A DNA stretch of 7,403 nt from Gammaproteobacteria bacterium (GCA_027297825.1 JAPUHH010000205.1:1-7403); one strand, 5' to 3'; positions 1 to 7,403 are shown, counted from the stretch's first letter. Numbers and translations are program-made. The notes: a model not told the origin generated them from the letters alone.

Positions 1-3000
1 TATTGAGCAAGATTCTAGCGAAAGATTTAGTTGATACCGATACCGGTCTATTGGTTTCTAAGGCAAACGATCAATTAACAGTAGAAAACATAGAGAAAAA
101 TTTAGAGTCATCGGAGGATCTATTAGAGCTGTTATACACCAATGATATTGACCGAGGCCCATATATATCTTCAACCATTGCTATTGATCCGACTAATAAC
201 CAGTTGGAAGCTCAGGTTGAAATTTATCGGATGATGCGCCCTGGTGAGCCGCCTACAAAAGAGTCTGCACAAAATTTATTTAATAATTTATTTTTTGCGC
301 CTGAGCGATATGATTTATCACCTGTCGGCCGCATGAAATTTAATCGCCGTGTCGGCCGCGAGAAAATGACCGGTTCTGGGATCTTAAGTAAAGATGACAT
401 TCTGGATGTTATGCGCACCCTGATTGATATCAGAAACGGCAATGGCATTGTGGATGACATTGACCATCTTGGTAATCGTCGCGTGCGTTGTGTCGGTGAG
501 ATGGCAGAGAATGCTTTTCGCGTAGGTTTGGTGCGTGTTGAGCGTGCCGTTAAAGAACGCTTAACGCTTGCTGAATCTGAAGGACTCATGCCGCAGGAGA
601 TGATTAATTCAAAACCTGTTGCTGCTGCAATTAAGGAGTTCTTTGGGTCTAGCCAGCTTTCTCAATTTATGGACCAGAATAATCCGCTTTCGGAGATTAC
701 CCATAAGCGTAGAATATCGGCGCTTGGGCCGGGTGGTTTAACACGTGAACGAGCCGGTTTTGAGGTTCGAGATGTGCATCCCACGCACTATGGTCGAGTT
801 TGCCCGATTGAAACGCCTGAAGGGCCCAATATTGGACTGATTAACTCATTGGCGATATTTGCGCGCACCAATGATTATGGCTTCTTAGAAACCCCTTATC
901 GGAAAATTATAAATGGAAGGGTTGCGGATAAAATTGAATATTTATCAGCAATTGAAGAAAGTCAATTTACGATTGCACAAGCCAATGCACGCCTTGATGA
1001 GAAGGGTAACTTTTTAGATGATTTAGTATCGGTGCGACATCTAAATGAATTCTCACTTGTTTCTCCCGAAAATGTCGAATACATGGACGTATCAGCGAAA
1101 CAGATTGTTTCGGTGGCGGCATCTTTGATCCCATTTTTAGAGCATGATGATGCGAACCGCGCATTAATGGGTTCTAACATGCAACGTCAAGCAGTGCCTA
1201 CACTGCGTGCAGAAAAGCCATTAGTCGGAACAGGAATTGAACGTGCCGTCGCCATAGATTCAGGTGCAGCACAAGTTTCAACGCGCGGCGGTGTGGTGGA
1301 CACGGTTGATGCTGGGCGCATCGTGGTACGTGTTAACGACAAAGAAACTGAAGCGGGTGAGCCTGGTGTTGATATCTATAATTTAACTAAATACACGCGC
1401 TCGAACCAGAATACTTGCATTAACCAAAAGCCATTAGTGCATCCTGGTGACATCATCGCAAAAGGCGATGTGCTAGCGGATGGCCCATCTACAGATTTAG
1501 GTGAGTTGGCACTAGGGCAAAATGTTCAAGTCGCGTTCATGCCATGGAATGGCTACAACTTTGAAGATTCAATTCTAATTTCAGAGCGTGTTGTAGAAGA
1601 AGATCGCTTTACTACAATACACATTGAAGAACTTAGCTGCGTTGCTCGTGATACCAAGCTGGGTTCTGAAGAAATCACAGCTGATATTCCAAATGTAAGT
1701 GAAAATTTACTCGCTAAGTTGGATGACTCTGGGATTGTATATGTAGGCGCAGAAGTTAAGCCAAGTGATATCTTGGTGGGTAAAGTTACGCCTAAGGGTG
1801 AGACCCAGTTGACACCGGAGGAGAAACTCCTGCGTGCGATCTGTGGTGAAAAAGCATCTGATGTAAAAGACACTTCTTTAAAGGTTCCTTCAGGTATGGT
1901 TGGCACGGTGATCGATGTGCGTGTATTCACGCGTGATGGAGTGGATAAAGATAAACGTGCTTTGCAGATTGAAGAGTCAGAGATCGAACAAGTGCGTAAA
2001 GATCTAAATGATCAATTACGTATTTATGAGGATGATATTTATGCGCGTGTTGAACGCTTAATAACGAATAAATTTGCCGATGGCGGTCCAGATGGATTGC
2101 AGGCGGGTTCTAAAGTTACCAAGAGCTACTTAGAAGGTCTTGATCGCAGTCGCTGGTTTGAAGTTCGCATGGGTGATGAAGCGATTAATACTCAACTCGA
2201 AACATTGGCGAAACAATTAACTGGTCAACGCGAATCTTTCGACCAAAAATTACTGGTGCAGAAAGAAAAAATTACAGCGGGTGATGATCTTAAACCAGGC
2301 GTCTTAAAGATGGTTAAGGTTTATCTTGCAGTTAAACGCCGAATGCAGCCTGGCGACAAGATGGCGGGTCGCCATGGTAACAAGGGTGTGGTTTCGATGA
2401 TTGTGCCTGTTGAAGATATGCCGCATCGTGAAGATGGAACGCCCGTCGATATCGTCTTAAATCCATTGGGTGTGCCTTCGCGGATGAATGTTGGTCAGGT
2501 GCTAGAGACTCATTTGGGTTGGGCTGCAAAAGGTCTGGGCCTAAAGATTGGCGGCATGCTTAAGCAAAATGGCAGCGTCACGCAGTTACGTGAATTTCTA
2601 GATGATATCTATAACAAGGACGATGGGGTTTCGGTCAATTTAGATGAATTCAGCGATGATGAAATTCTAAACATGTCCAAAAATCTAAGTTCAGGTGTGC
2701 CAATGGCGACTCCTGTATTTGATGGTGCGCAAGAATCTGATATTAAGCGCATGTTGAAATTGGCAGATTTACCTGAAGATGGCCAAACTTATTTATGGGA
2801 TGGCCGCACTGGCGAACGCTTCGATCGCAAAGTTACCGTGGGCTATATGCACATGCTGAAACTTAACCACTTGGTGGATGACAAGATGCATGCTCGCTCA
2901 ACCGGGCCATATAGTTTAGTTACGCAGCAACCGTTGGGTGGTAAAGCACAATTTGGTGGCCAACGCTTTGGTGAGATGGAGGTTTGGGCGCTACAAGCGT

Positions 3001-3182
3001 ATGGAGCCGCTCATACCTTGCAAGAAATGCTCACCGTGAAATCGGATGATGTTGTGGGTCGAAACAAGATGTATAAGAACATTGTGGATAGCAATCATAG
3101 TATTGAGGCTGGAATGCCAGAATCCTTTAATGTTTTGATGAAAGAGATTCGTTCTTTAGCTTTAAATATTGATTTTGAATAA
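1..3182 (+). CDS. rpoB: RNA polymerase subunit beta, 5'-truncated by the window edge
   Basis: This is the beta subunit of DNA-dependent RNA polymerase, which forms one pincer of the core enzyme and part of the active site. The reading frame enters at the left edge (codons begin at base 3) and ends with TAA at 3180-3182, giving 1059 visible residues. Matching landmarks to E. coli puts the first visible residue near 293, so about 290 residues are missing and the whole protein would be about 1350 residues (E. coli 1342). The TTG at base 3 is an internal codon, not the start. Landmarks in order (E. coli numbering, from memory) are: rifampicin pocket 507-533 at 645-725; R687 at 1185; E813-D814 of 'NFEDS' at 1563-1568; flap-tip helix 897-907 near 1815-1847; and K1065 and K1073 of 'GDKMAGRHGNKG' at 2358 and 2382. 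The frame is unbroken. SI2 is about 13 residues longer than in E. coli, and the C-terminus ends two residues earlier. rpoC follows 84 bases downstream. Identity is certain. Confidence 0.99.
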   Translation, partial: LSKILAKDLVDTDTGLLVSKANDQLTVENIEKNLESSEDLLELLYTNDIDRGPYISSTIAIDPTNNQLEAQVEIYRMMRPGEPPTKESAQNLFNNLFFAPERYDLSPVGRMKFNRRVGREKMTGSGILSKDDILDVMRTLIDIRNGNGIVDDIDHLGNRRVRCVGEMAENAFRVGLVRVERAVKERLTLAESEGLMPQEMINSKPVAAAIKEFFGSSQLSQFMDQNNPLSEITHKRRISALGPGGLTRERAGFEVRDVHPTHYGRVCPIETPEGPNIGLINSLAIFARTNDYGFLETPYRKIINGRVADKIEYLSAIEESQFTIAQANARLDEKGNFLDDLVSVRHLNEFSLVSPENVEYMDVSAKQIVSVAASLIPFLEHDDANRALMGSNMQRQAVPTLRAEKPLVGTGIERAVAIDSGAAQVSTRGGVVDTVDAGRIVVRVNDKETEAGEPGVDIYNLTKYTRSNQNTCINQKPLVHPGDIIAKGDVLADGPSTDLGELALGQNVQVAFMPWNGYNFEDSILISERVVEEDRFTTIHIEELSCVARDTKLGSEEITADIPNVSENLLAKLDDSGIVYVGAEVKPSDILVGKVTPKGETQLTPEEKLLRAICGEKASDVKDTSLKVPSGMVGTVIDVRVFTRDGVDKDKRALQIEESEIEQVRKDLNDQLRIYEDDIYARVERLITNKFADGGPDGLQAGSKVTKSYLEGLDRSRWFEVRMGDEAINTQLETLAKQLTGQRESFDQKLLVQKEKITAGDDLKPGVLKMVKVYLAVKRRMQPGDKMAGRHGNKGVVSMIVPVEDMPHREDGTPVDIVLNPLGVPSRMNVGQVLETHLGWAAKGLGLKIGGMLKQNGSVTQLREFLDDIYNKDDGVSVNLDEFSDDEILNMSKNLSSGVPMATPVFDGAQESDIKRMLKLADLPEDGQTYLWDGRTGERFDRKVTVGYMHMLKLNHLVDDKMHARSTGPYSLVTQQPLGGKAQFGGQRFGEMEVWALQAYGAAHTLQEMLTVKSDDVVGRNKMYKNIVDSNHSIEAGMPESFNVLMKEIRSLALNIDFE
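645..725 (+). other. rpoB: Rifampicin-resistance-determining region of rpoB (wild-type form)
   Basis: This segment encodes the equivalent of E. coli beta residues 507-533, the main wall of the rifamycin pocket beside the RNA exit path. Every residue matches the wild-type E. coli sequence as I recall it, including Q513 (663), D516 (672), H526 (702), R529 (711), S531 (717) and L533 (723). The downstream cluster II motif 'IETPEGPNIGL' and R687 (1185) are also conserved. None of the classical resistance substitutions is visible, so the enzyme is predicted to be rifampicin-sensitive at the target. The N-terminal position V146 lies outside the window and cannot be judged. Confidence 0.93.
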
Positions 3183-3188
3183 GAAGCG

Positions 3189-3212
3189 GAATTTAAGTTT
3201 TAAAAGAAATTC
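3189..3212 (+). repeat. Short AT-rich inverted repeat after rpoB
   Basis: GAATTT at 3189-3194 is the exact reverse complement of AAATTC at 3207-3212, with 12 bases between them that include the self-complementary TTTTAAAA. In RNA this would give a weak six-pair stem, almost all A-U, closed by one G-C pair. It begins seven bases after the rpoB stop. No T run follows, so it does not look like an intrinsic terminator. It could be a mild mRNA structure or chance in AT-rich DNA. Confidence 0.25.
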
Positions 3213-3256
3213 AAGTATTTATGTTGCAGATTAATTGCATAGCAGGCGTGTTTTAC

Positions 3257-3261
3257 GGGAG
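3257..3261 (+). promoter_or_regulatory. Ribosome binding site for rpoC
   Basis: GGGAG lies five bases upstream of the ATG at 3267 and can pair with the anti-Shine-Dalgarno end of 16S rRNA. It also settles the start codon. An in-frame TAG sits at 3240-3242, and no ATG, GTG or TTG occurs in frame between that stop and 3267, so no longer N-terminus is possible. Confidence 0.85.
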
Positions 3262-3266
3262 ACGTA

Positions 3267-6200
3267 ATGAAAGACTTACTTAGTTTATTAAAGAATCAAG
3301 GCCAAGTTGAAGACTTCGATGCGATACGTATCGGATTAGCTTCGCCGGACATGATTCGATCATGGTCTTATGGCGAAGTCAAAAAACCTGAAACCATAAA
3401 CTATCGTACCTTCAAGCCGGAACGCGACGGTTTGTTCTGTGCAAAAATATTTGGCCCTAATAAAGATTACGAATGTCTGTGTGGAAAATACAAACGCCTT
3501 AAGCATCGCGGCGTAGTTTGTGAGAAGTGCGGTGTTGAAGTTACCTTAACCAAAGTACGCCGAGAGCGTATGGGGCACATCGAGCTTGCGAGTCCAGTAG
3601 CACATATTTGGTTTTTGAAATCATTGCCATCAAGGATTGGTTTGTTGTTAGACATGACTTTGCGTGATGTAGAGCGAATTCTTTATTTTGAAGCCTTTGT
3701 GGTCATTGATCCTGGTATGACTGCTCTTGAGCCAAAACAGCTCCTATCCGATGAGACCTTTTTAGAGGCCATCGAGGAATATGGAGATGATTTTGATGCG
3801 CGTATGGGCGCAGAGGCGATCTTTGAGTTGCTTAAGAAAGTTGATCTAAAAGACGAAACCGTAACTTTGCGCGAAGAAATTGCTGCGACAAAATCAGAAG
3901 CAAAACTTAAACGTTTTTCTAAGCGTTTGAAACTTGCTGAAAATCTTATCGAGTCTGGCAACAAGCCAGAATGGATGATCTTAACCGTACTGCCGGTGTT
4001 GCCGCCAGATCTTCGTCCACTAGTACCTTTGGATGGCGGGCGATTTGCCACCTCTGATTTAAATGACTTGTATCGTCGCGTCATTAATCGTAACAACCGT
4101 TTGAAGCGATTATTGGAGTTAAATGCGCCAGATATTATTGTGCGCAATGAAAAACGCATGTTGCAAGAATCCGTTGATGCCTTGCTAGATAATGGTCGTC
4201 GTGGTCGTGCAATTACCGGTACCAATAAGCGTGCATTGAAATCACTTGCCGATATGATTAAAGGCAAGCAAGGTCGTTTTCGCCAAAACTTACTCGGGAA
4301 ACGAGTCGATTATTCGGGTCGTTCGGTAATTGTTGTCGGCCCAACGCTAAAACTGCATCAGTGTGGTTTGCCGAAGAAGATGGCATTAGAGTTATTTAAG
4401 CCATTTATTTTTAGTAAGTTGCATATGCGAGGTATTGCACCAACCATCAAAGCTTGTAAGAAAGTTGTAGAAAAAGAAGGTCCAGAGGTTTGGGGCATTC
4501 TTGAAGAAGTGATACGTGAACACCCAGTCTTATTAAATCGCGCACCGACTTTGCATCGCTTGGGGATTCAAGCGTTTGAGCCTACGTTAATCGAAGGTAA
4601 AGCAATACAATTGCATCCTTTAGTGTGTGCTGCATTCAATGCAGATTTCGATGGCGATCAAATGGCAGTTCACGTGCCGTTATCCATTGAAGCTCAGCTA
4701 GAAAGTCGCGCGCTGATGATGTCTACCAACAACGTATTGTCGCCTGCCAATGGTGAGCCCATCATTGTGCCTTCGCAAGACATTGTGTTGGGCTTGTACT
4801 ACCTCACGCGAGTTAAAGTAAATGCGCCAGGCGAAGGTATGATTTTTGCTGATGTAGCAGAAGCTGAACGCGCCTATGAAAATAATGTGGTTTCCTTGCA
4901 TGCTAAAGTAAAAATCCGAGTCAATGATATCGATGTAAGTGAAGATGGTGAAAATATCAAAATACGTCGAATTGTAGATACTACCGTCGGGCGTGGGATA
5001 CTCTCAGAAATTCTACCTGCCGGATTGCCATTTGAGTTAGTCAATCGTGATATGAATAAGCACGCGGTTTCGGGTTTAATTGATGCTTCTTATCGACGTG
5101 TTGGCTTAAAAGATACGGTTATCTTTGCAGATAATTTAATGTATACGGGCTTCAAATACGCTACACGTTCAGGCGTGTCATTCTGTGCAGATGACATGGT
5201 TATTCCGGAGGCAAAAAAATCTATTTTAGAAGCAGCAGAAAAAGAAGTGAAAGAAATTGCTTCTCAATATGCATCTGGATTGGTTACCAAAGGCGAGCGA
5301 TATAATAAAGTTATTGATATTTGGTCGCATACAAATGATCTGGTTGCAAAAGCGATGATGGATCGTTTGGGTCATGAGGAAGTCGTTGACGCGGAAGGTA
5401 ATACCGTTACTCAAGATTCATTTAACTCGATTTATATGATGGCGGATTCGGGTGCTCGAGGTTCTGCTGCGCAGATTCGTCAACTTGCCGGGATGCGAGG
5501 ATTGATGGCGAAACCCGATGGTTCAATTATTGAAACTCCGATTACTGCAAATTTTCGTGAAGGCTTAAATGTGTTGCAGTACTTCATCTCAACACATGGT
5601 GCGCGCAAAGGCTTGGCGGATACTGCACTAAAAACAGCAAACTCTGGTTATTTAACACGTAGACTCGTGGATGTTGCGCAAGATTTAGTGGTTACCGAAC
5701 TAGATTGTGGCACTACAGATGGCATGATCATGAAGCCCATTATTGAGGGTGGCGATGTTGTGCAAGCTTTATCTAACCGCGTATTAGGCAGAGTGGTTGC
5801 GGAAGAAGTATTAGATATCAAAGGTGGATCTGTTTTAATTCCAGCAGGCACACTATTGGATGAAGGATGGGTGGATCGCTTTGAAGAACTGAGTATCGAC
5901 GAGGTAAAAGTTCGCGCACCTATTACATGTTCAACACGTTATGGTGTTTGTTCCACTTGTTATGGTCGTGATTTAGCGCGTGGACATCTTGTCAATGATG
6001 GCGAAGCGGTAGGAGTGATTGCAGCACAGTCAATCGGCGAACCAGGAACACAGCTTACCATGCGCACATTCCATATTGGTGGGGCAGCGAGTCGTGCAGC
6101 TTCAACCAGTGATACCACGGTTAAGTCTGTGGGTACGGTGCGCATGCATAACTTAAAGCTTGTGCAGCATAAAAGTGGGCACAATGTTGCGGTGTCACGT

Positions 6201-7403
6201 TCTGGAGAATTGGTAGTTATTGATGAACAGGGGCGCGAGAAAGAGCGCTATAAAATCCCATATGGTGCATCCATCTCTGTTAATCACGGCGATGCAGTGC
6301 ATCCTGGCCAAATGGTAGCGACTTGGGATCCTCATACCCACCCAATTGTTACCGAAGTGGCTGGTAAAGTGCAGTTGGTTGATTTTGCGGATGGTGTGAC
6401 AGTTGAATCTTATACGGATGAGGTTACAGGGTTGAGTTCCACTATCGTGTCAGATCCTAAGAGTCGTCCTGCGGCTGGTAAAGATTTGCGTCCTGCTATG
6501 AGTTTGCTAGACGAAAAAGACGAGCAACTTAAATTCACCGGCACAGAAATTCCTGCTCATTACATTCTTCCTCCAGGTGCAATTATTAGTTTGCAGGATG
6601 ATAATGCGGTTGATGTGGGTGATGTTATCTCTAGGATCCCGCAGGAATCATCTAAAACCAGAGATATCACCGGTGGTTTGCCACGGGTAGCGGATTTATT
6701 TGAAGCTCGAAAACCAAAAGAACTTGCGGTTCTTGCCGAGCAGACGGGTACGGTGAGCTTTGGTAAAGACACTAAAGGTAAGGAACGCTTGGTCATTACC
6801 AATGAGGATGGCGAATCAACGGAAGAGCTTATTCCTAAATGGCGTAAAATTAATGTCTTCGAAGGTGAGCATGTTCAAATAGGTGAGGTCGTGGTGGATG
6901 GCGAGCTTAATCCGCATGACATATTGCGATTATTAGGCGTGACAACCTTGGCTGAATACCTAATCAAAGAAATTCAAGATGTTTATCGTCTGCAGGGTGT
7001 AGGTATTGATGATAAACATATTGAGGTGATCATAAGACAAATGCTACGCAAAGCTGAAATTGTTGATGCAGGCGATACGAGTTATTTGCGCGGTGAGCAG
7101 GTAGAAAAATCACGTCTCCTAGATGTGAATGAAAAAATGGAAGCAGAAGGCAAACAACCTGCAACCTATAATCCTGTGTTGCTAGGAATCACCAAGGCAT
7201 CTTTGGTGACAGAGTCATTTATCTCTGCGGCATCTTTCCAAGAAACCACGCGTGTATTAACCGAAGCAGCAGTTAGAGGTTCAAGTGATCCTCTGCATGG
7301 CTTGAAAGAAAATGTAATCGTGGGTCGTTTAATACCTGCAGGTACGGGTCTGGCATATCATGAAAAACGCCGTATGAGAAGCATTGCTATTTCTAATGAA
7401 AAG
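3267..7403 (+). CDS. rpoC: RNA polymerase subunit beta', 3'-truncated by the window edge
   Basis: This is the beta' subunit of RNA polymerase, carrying the catalytic Mg2+ site. The frame is open from the ATG at 3267 to the last base, giving 1379 residues without a stop. E. coli RpoC has 1407, so roughly 25-30 residues and the stop are missing. The N-terminus starts MKDLLSLLKNQ, as in other gammaproteobacteria. Landmarks fall at E. coli numbers (from memory): zinc site 1 at C70/C72/C85/C88 (3474-3530); clamp helices with R275 (4089) and E295 (4149); 'NADFDGD' with D460/D462/D464 (4638-4658); ppGpp site 1 residues R417, K615, I619, D622 and Y626; ppGpp site 2 residues N680, K681 and D684 (5304-5318); bridge helix about 769-804 (5571-5678); zinc site 2 at C814/C888/C895/C898 (5706-5960); and trigger loop T931-H936 (6057-6074). 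The trigger loop is split by the proteobacterial insertion SI3. SI3 and the C-terminal 'SFQETTRVLTEAAV' region follow with one net residue lost. No frameshift is seen, and identity is certain. Confidence 0.99.
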   Translation, partial: MKDLLSLLKNQGQVEDFDAIRIGLASPDMIRSWSYGEVKKPETINYRTFKPERDGLFCAKIFGPNKDYECLCGKYKRLKHRGVVCEKCGVEVTLTKVRRERMGHIELASPVAHIWFLKSLPSRIGLLLDMTLRDVERILYFEAFVVIDPGMTALEPKQLLSDETFLEAIEEYGDDFDARMGAEAIFELLKKVDLKDETVTLREEIAATKSEAKLKRFSKRLKLAENLIESGNKPEWMILTVLPVLPPDLRPLVPLDGGRFATSDLNDLYRRVINRNNRLKRLLELNAPDIIVRNEKRMLQESVDALLDNGRRGRAITGTNKRALKSLADMIKGKQGRFRQNLLGKRVDYSGRSVIVVGPTLKLHQCGLPKKMALELFKPFIFSKLHMRGIAPTIKACKKVVEKEGPEVWGILEEVIREHPVLLNRAPTLHRLGIQAFEPTLIEGKAIQLHPLVCAAFNADFDGDQMAVHVPLSIEAQLESRALMMSTNNVLSPANGEPIIVPSQDIVLGLYYLTRVKVNAPGEGMIFADVAEAERAYENNVVSLHAKVKIRVNDIDVSEDGENIKIRRIVDTTVGRGILSEILPAGLPFELVNRDMNKHAVSGLIDASYRRVGLKDTVIFADNLMYTGFKYATRSGVSFCADDMVIPEAKKSILEAAEKEVKEIASQYASGLVTKGERYNKVIDIWSHTNDLVAKAMMDRLGHEEVVDAEGNTVTQDSFNSIYMMADSGARGSAAQIRQLAGMRGLMAKPDGSIIETPITANFREGLNVLQYFISTHGARKGLADTALKTANSGYLTRRLVDVAQDLVVTELDCGTTDGMIMKPIIEGGDVVQALSNRVLGRVVAEEVLDIKGGSVLIPAGTLLDEGWVDRFEELSIDEVKVRAPITCSTRYGVCSTCYGRDLARGHLVNDGEAVGVIAAQSIGEPGTQLTMRTFHIGGAASRAASTSDTTVKSVGTVRMHNLKLVQHKSGHNVAVSRSGELVVIDEQGREKERYKIPYGASISVNHGDAVHPGQMVATWDPHTHPIVTEVAGKVQLVDFADGVTVESYTDEVTGLSSTIVSDPKSRPAAGKDLRPAMSLLDEKDEQLKFTGTEIPAHYILPPGAIISLQDDNAVDVGDVISRIPQESSKTRDITGGLPRVADLFEARKPKELAVLAEQTGTVSFGKDTKGKERLVITNEDGESTEELIPKWRKINVFEGEHVQIGEVVVDGELNPHDILRLLGVTTLAEYLIKEIQDVYRLQGVGIDDKHIEVIIRQMLRKAEIVDAGDTSYLRGEQVEKSRLLDVNEKMEAEGKQPATYNPVLLGITKASLVTESFISAASFQETTRVLTEAAVRGSSDPLHGLKENVIVGRLIPAGTGLAYHEKRRMRSIAISNEK
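4638..4658 (+). other. rpoC: Catalytic Mg2+-binding motif of beta' (NADFDGD)
   Basis: The seven residues NADFDGD sit at beta' positions 458-464, exactly the E. coli numbers. D460, D462 and D464 hold the catalytic Mg2+ that is essential for nucleotide addition and transcript cleavage. All three aspartates are intact, so nothing here suggests an inactive paralogue or pseudogene. Confidence 0.97.
5571..5678 (+). other. rpoC: Bridge helix of beta'
   Basis: This stretch encodes beta' residues about 769-804, the long helix that crosses the main channel next to the active site and works with the trigger loop during translocation. H777, R780, K781, G782, K789, T790 and R798 are all present at their E. 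coli positions. As far as I can recall the whole helix is identical to E. coli, with no insertion. Confidence 0.93.

Larger units (their letters stand above)
3183..3266 (+). other. rpoB-rpoC intergenic spacer
   Basis: These 84 bases separate the rpoB stop from the rpoC ATG, similar to the spacer of under 100 bases in E. coli. The spacer is AT-rich except near its 3' end. It holds a six-base inverted repeat (3189-3194 with 3207-3212) and the rpoC ribosome binding site. I see no convincing -35/-10 pair, no GC-rich hairpin followed by a T run, and no tRNA or small RNA gene. The layout fits a single rpoB-rpoC transcript with separate ribosome loading at rpoC. Confidence 0.85.

Noticed and set aside
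3..5. TTG at the left edge as the start of an intact 1059-residue protein
   Set aside because: The sequence aligns to the interior of RpoB from about residue 293 of E. coli, so the frame simply enters from outside the window.
224..589. 121-codon minus-strand open frame opposite rpoB
   Set aside because: It is an antisense shadow of conserved rpoB codons, with low-complexity Ser/Arg-rich content and no family likeness.
3235..3263. Possible internal promoter for rpoC (TTGCAT as a -35 box)
   Set aside because: Only half of the -35 consensus matches, and the expected -10 position holds GGAGAC, which is the ribosome binding site region. It is not supported.
3221..3283. Small 20-codon ORF (ATG to TAG) in the rpoB-rpoC spacer overlapping the rpoC start
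   Set aside because: It has no Shine-Dalgarno sequence upstream and no recognisable product. Its 3' part is rpoC read in another frame, so it looks like chance.
3683..4267. 194-codon minus-strand open frame opposite rpoC
   Set aside because: It lies wholly opposite a highly conserved part of rpoC. Its product is rich in Ser and Arg, as expected of an antisense shadow, and no domain is recognisable.
6075..6700. Long segment after the trigger loop considered as an unusual insertion or intein
   Set aside because: It aligns to the known beta' SI3 insertion of proteobacteria at nearly the same length as E. coli, and no intein splice motifs are visible.

Overview
The window is a piece of the bacterial RNA polymerase beta operon. 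It holds the 3' three-quarters of rpoB (bases 1-3182), an 84-base spacer, and nearly all of rpoC (3267-7403), both on the + strand. Both genes run off the window: rpoB has lost about 290 N-terminal codons at the left edge, and rpoC lacks roughly its last 25-30 codons and its stop at the right edge. Coding sequence fills about 99% of the window. I see no RNA gene, mobile element, CRISPR array, frameshift, intein or intron.

The organism is most likely a non-enteric gammaproteobacterium. Long stretches of both proteins match Escherichia coli RpoB and RpoC as I remember them. My alignment of RpoC holds E. coli numbering without a net shift from residue 1 to about 936. Both subunits carry the large proteobacterial insertions, beta SI2 and the trigger-loop insertion beta' SI3. 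Within SI2 the beta subunit is about 13 residues longer than in E. coli, a form I associate with pseudomonads and other non-enteric proteobacteria. GC content is moderate: three lines counted by hand gave 37%, 47% and 45%. The genus cannot be fixed from this window.

The two products are the largest subunits of one enzyme. Beta supplies the rifampicin pocket, the flap that binds sigma region 4, and the lysines lining the active site. Beta' supplies the Mg2+-binding aspartate motif, two zinc sites, the bridge helix, the trigger loop, the clamp helices that bind sigma region 2, and residues of both ppGpp sites. The short spacer has a Shine-Dalgarno sequence for rpoC and no convincing promoter or terminator, which fits co-transcription and coupled expression of the two subunits.

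I did not find a new system here. The observations worth checking are individual residue changes at normally conserved functional positions. The best is a cysteine in place of phenylalanine at the sigma-binding tip of the beta flap. Others are in the beta 'WALEAYGAAY' motif, the beta' clamp helices and ppGpp site 1.
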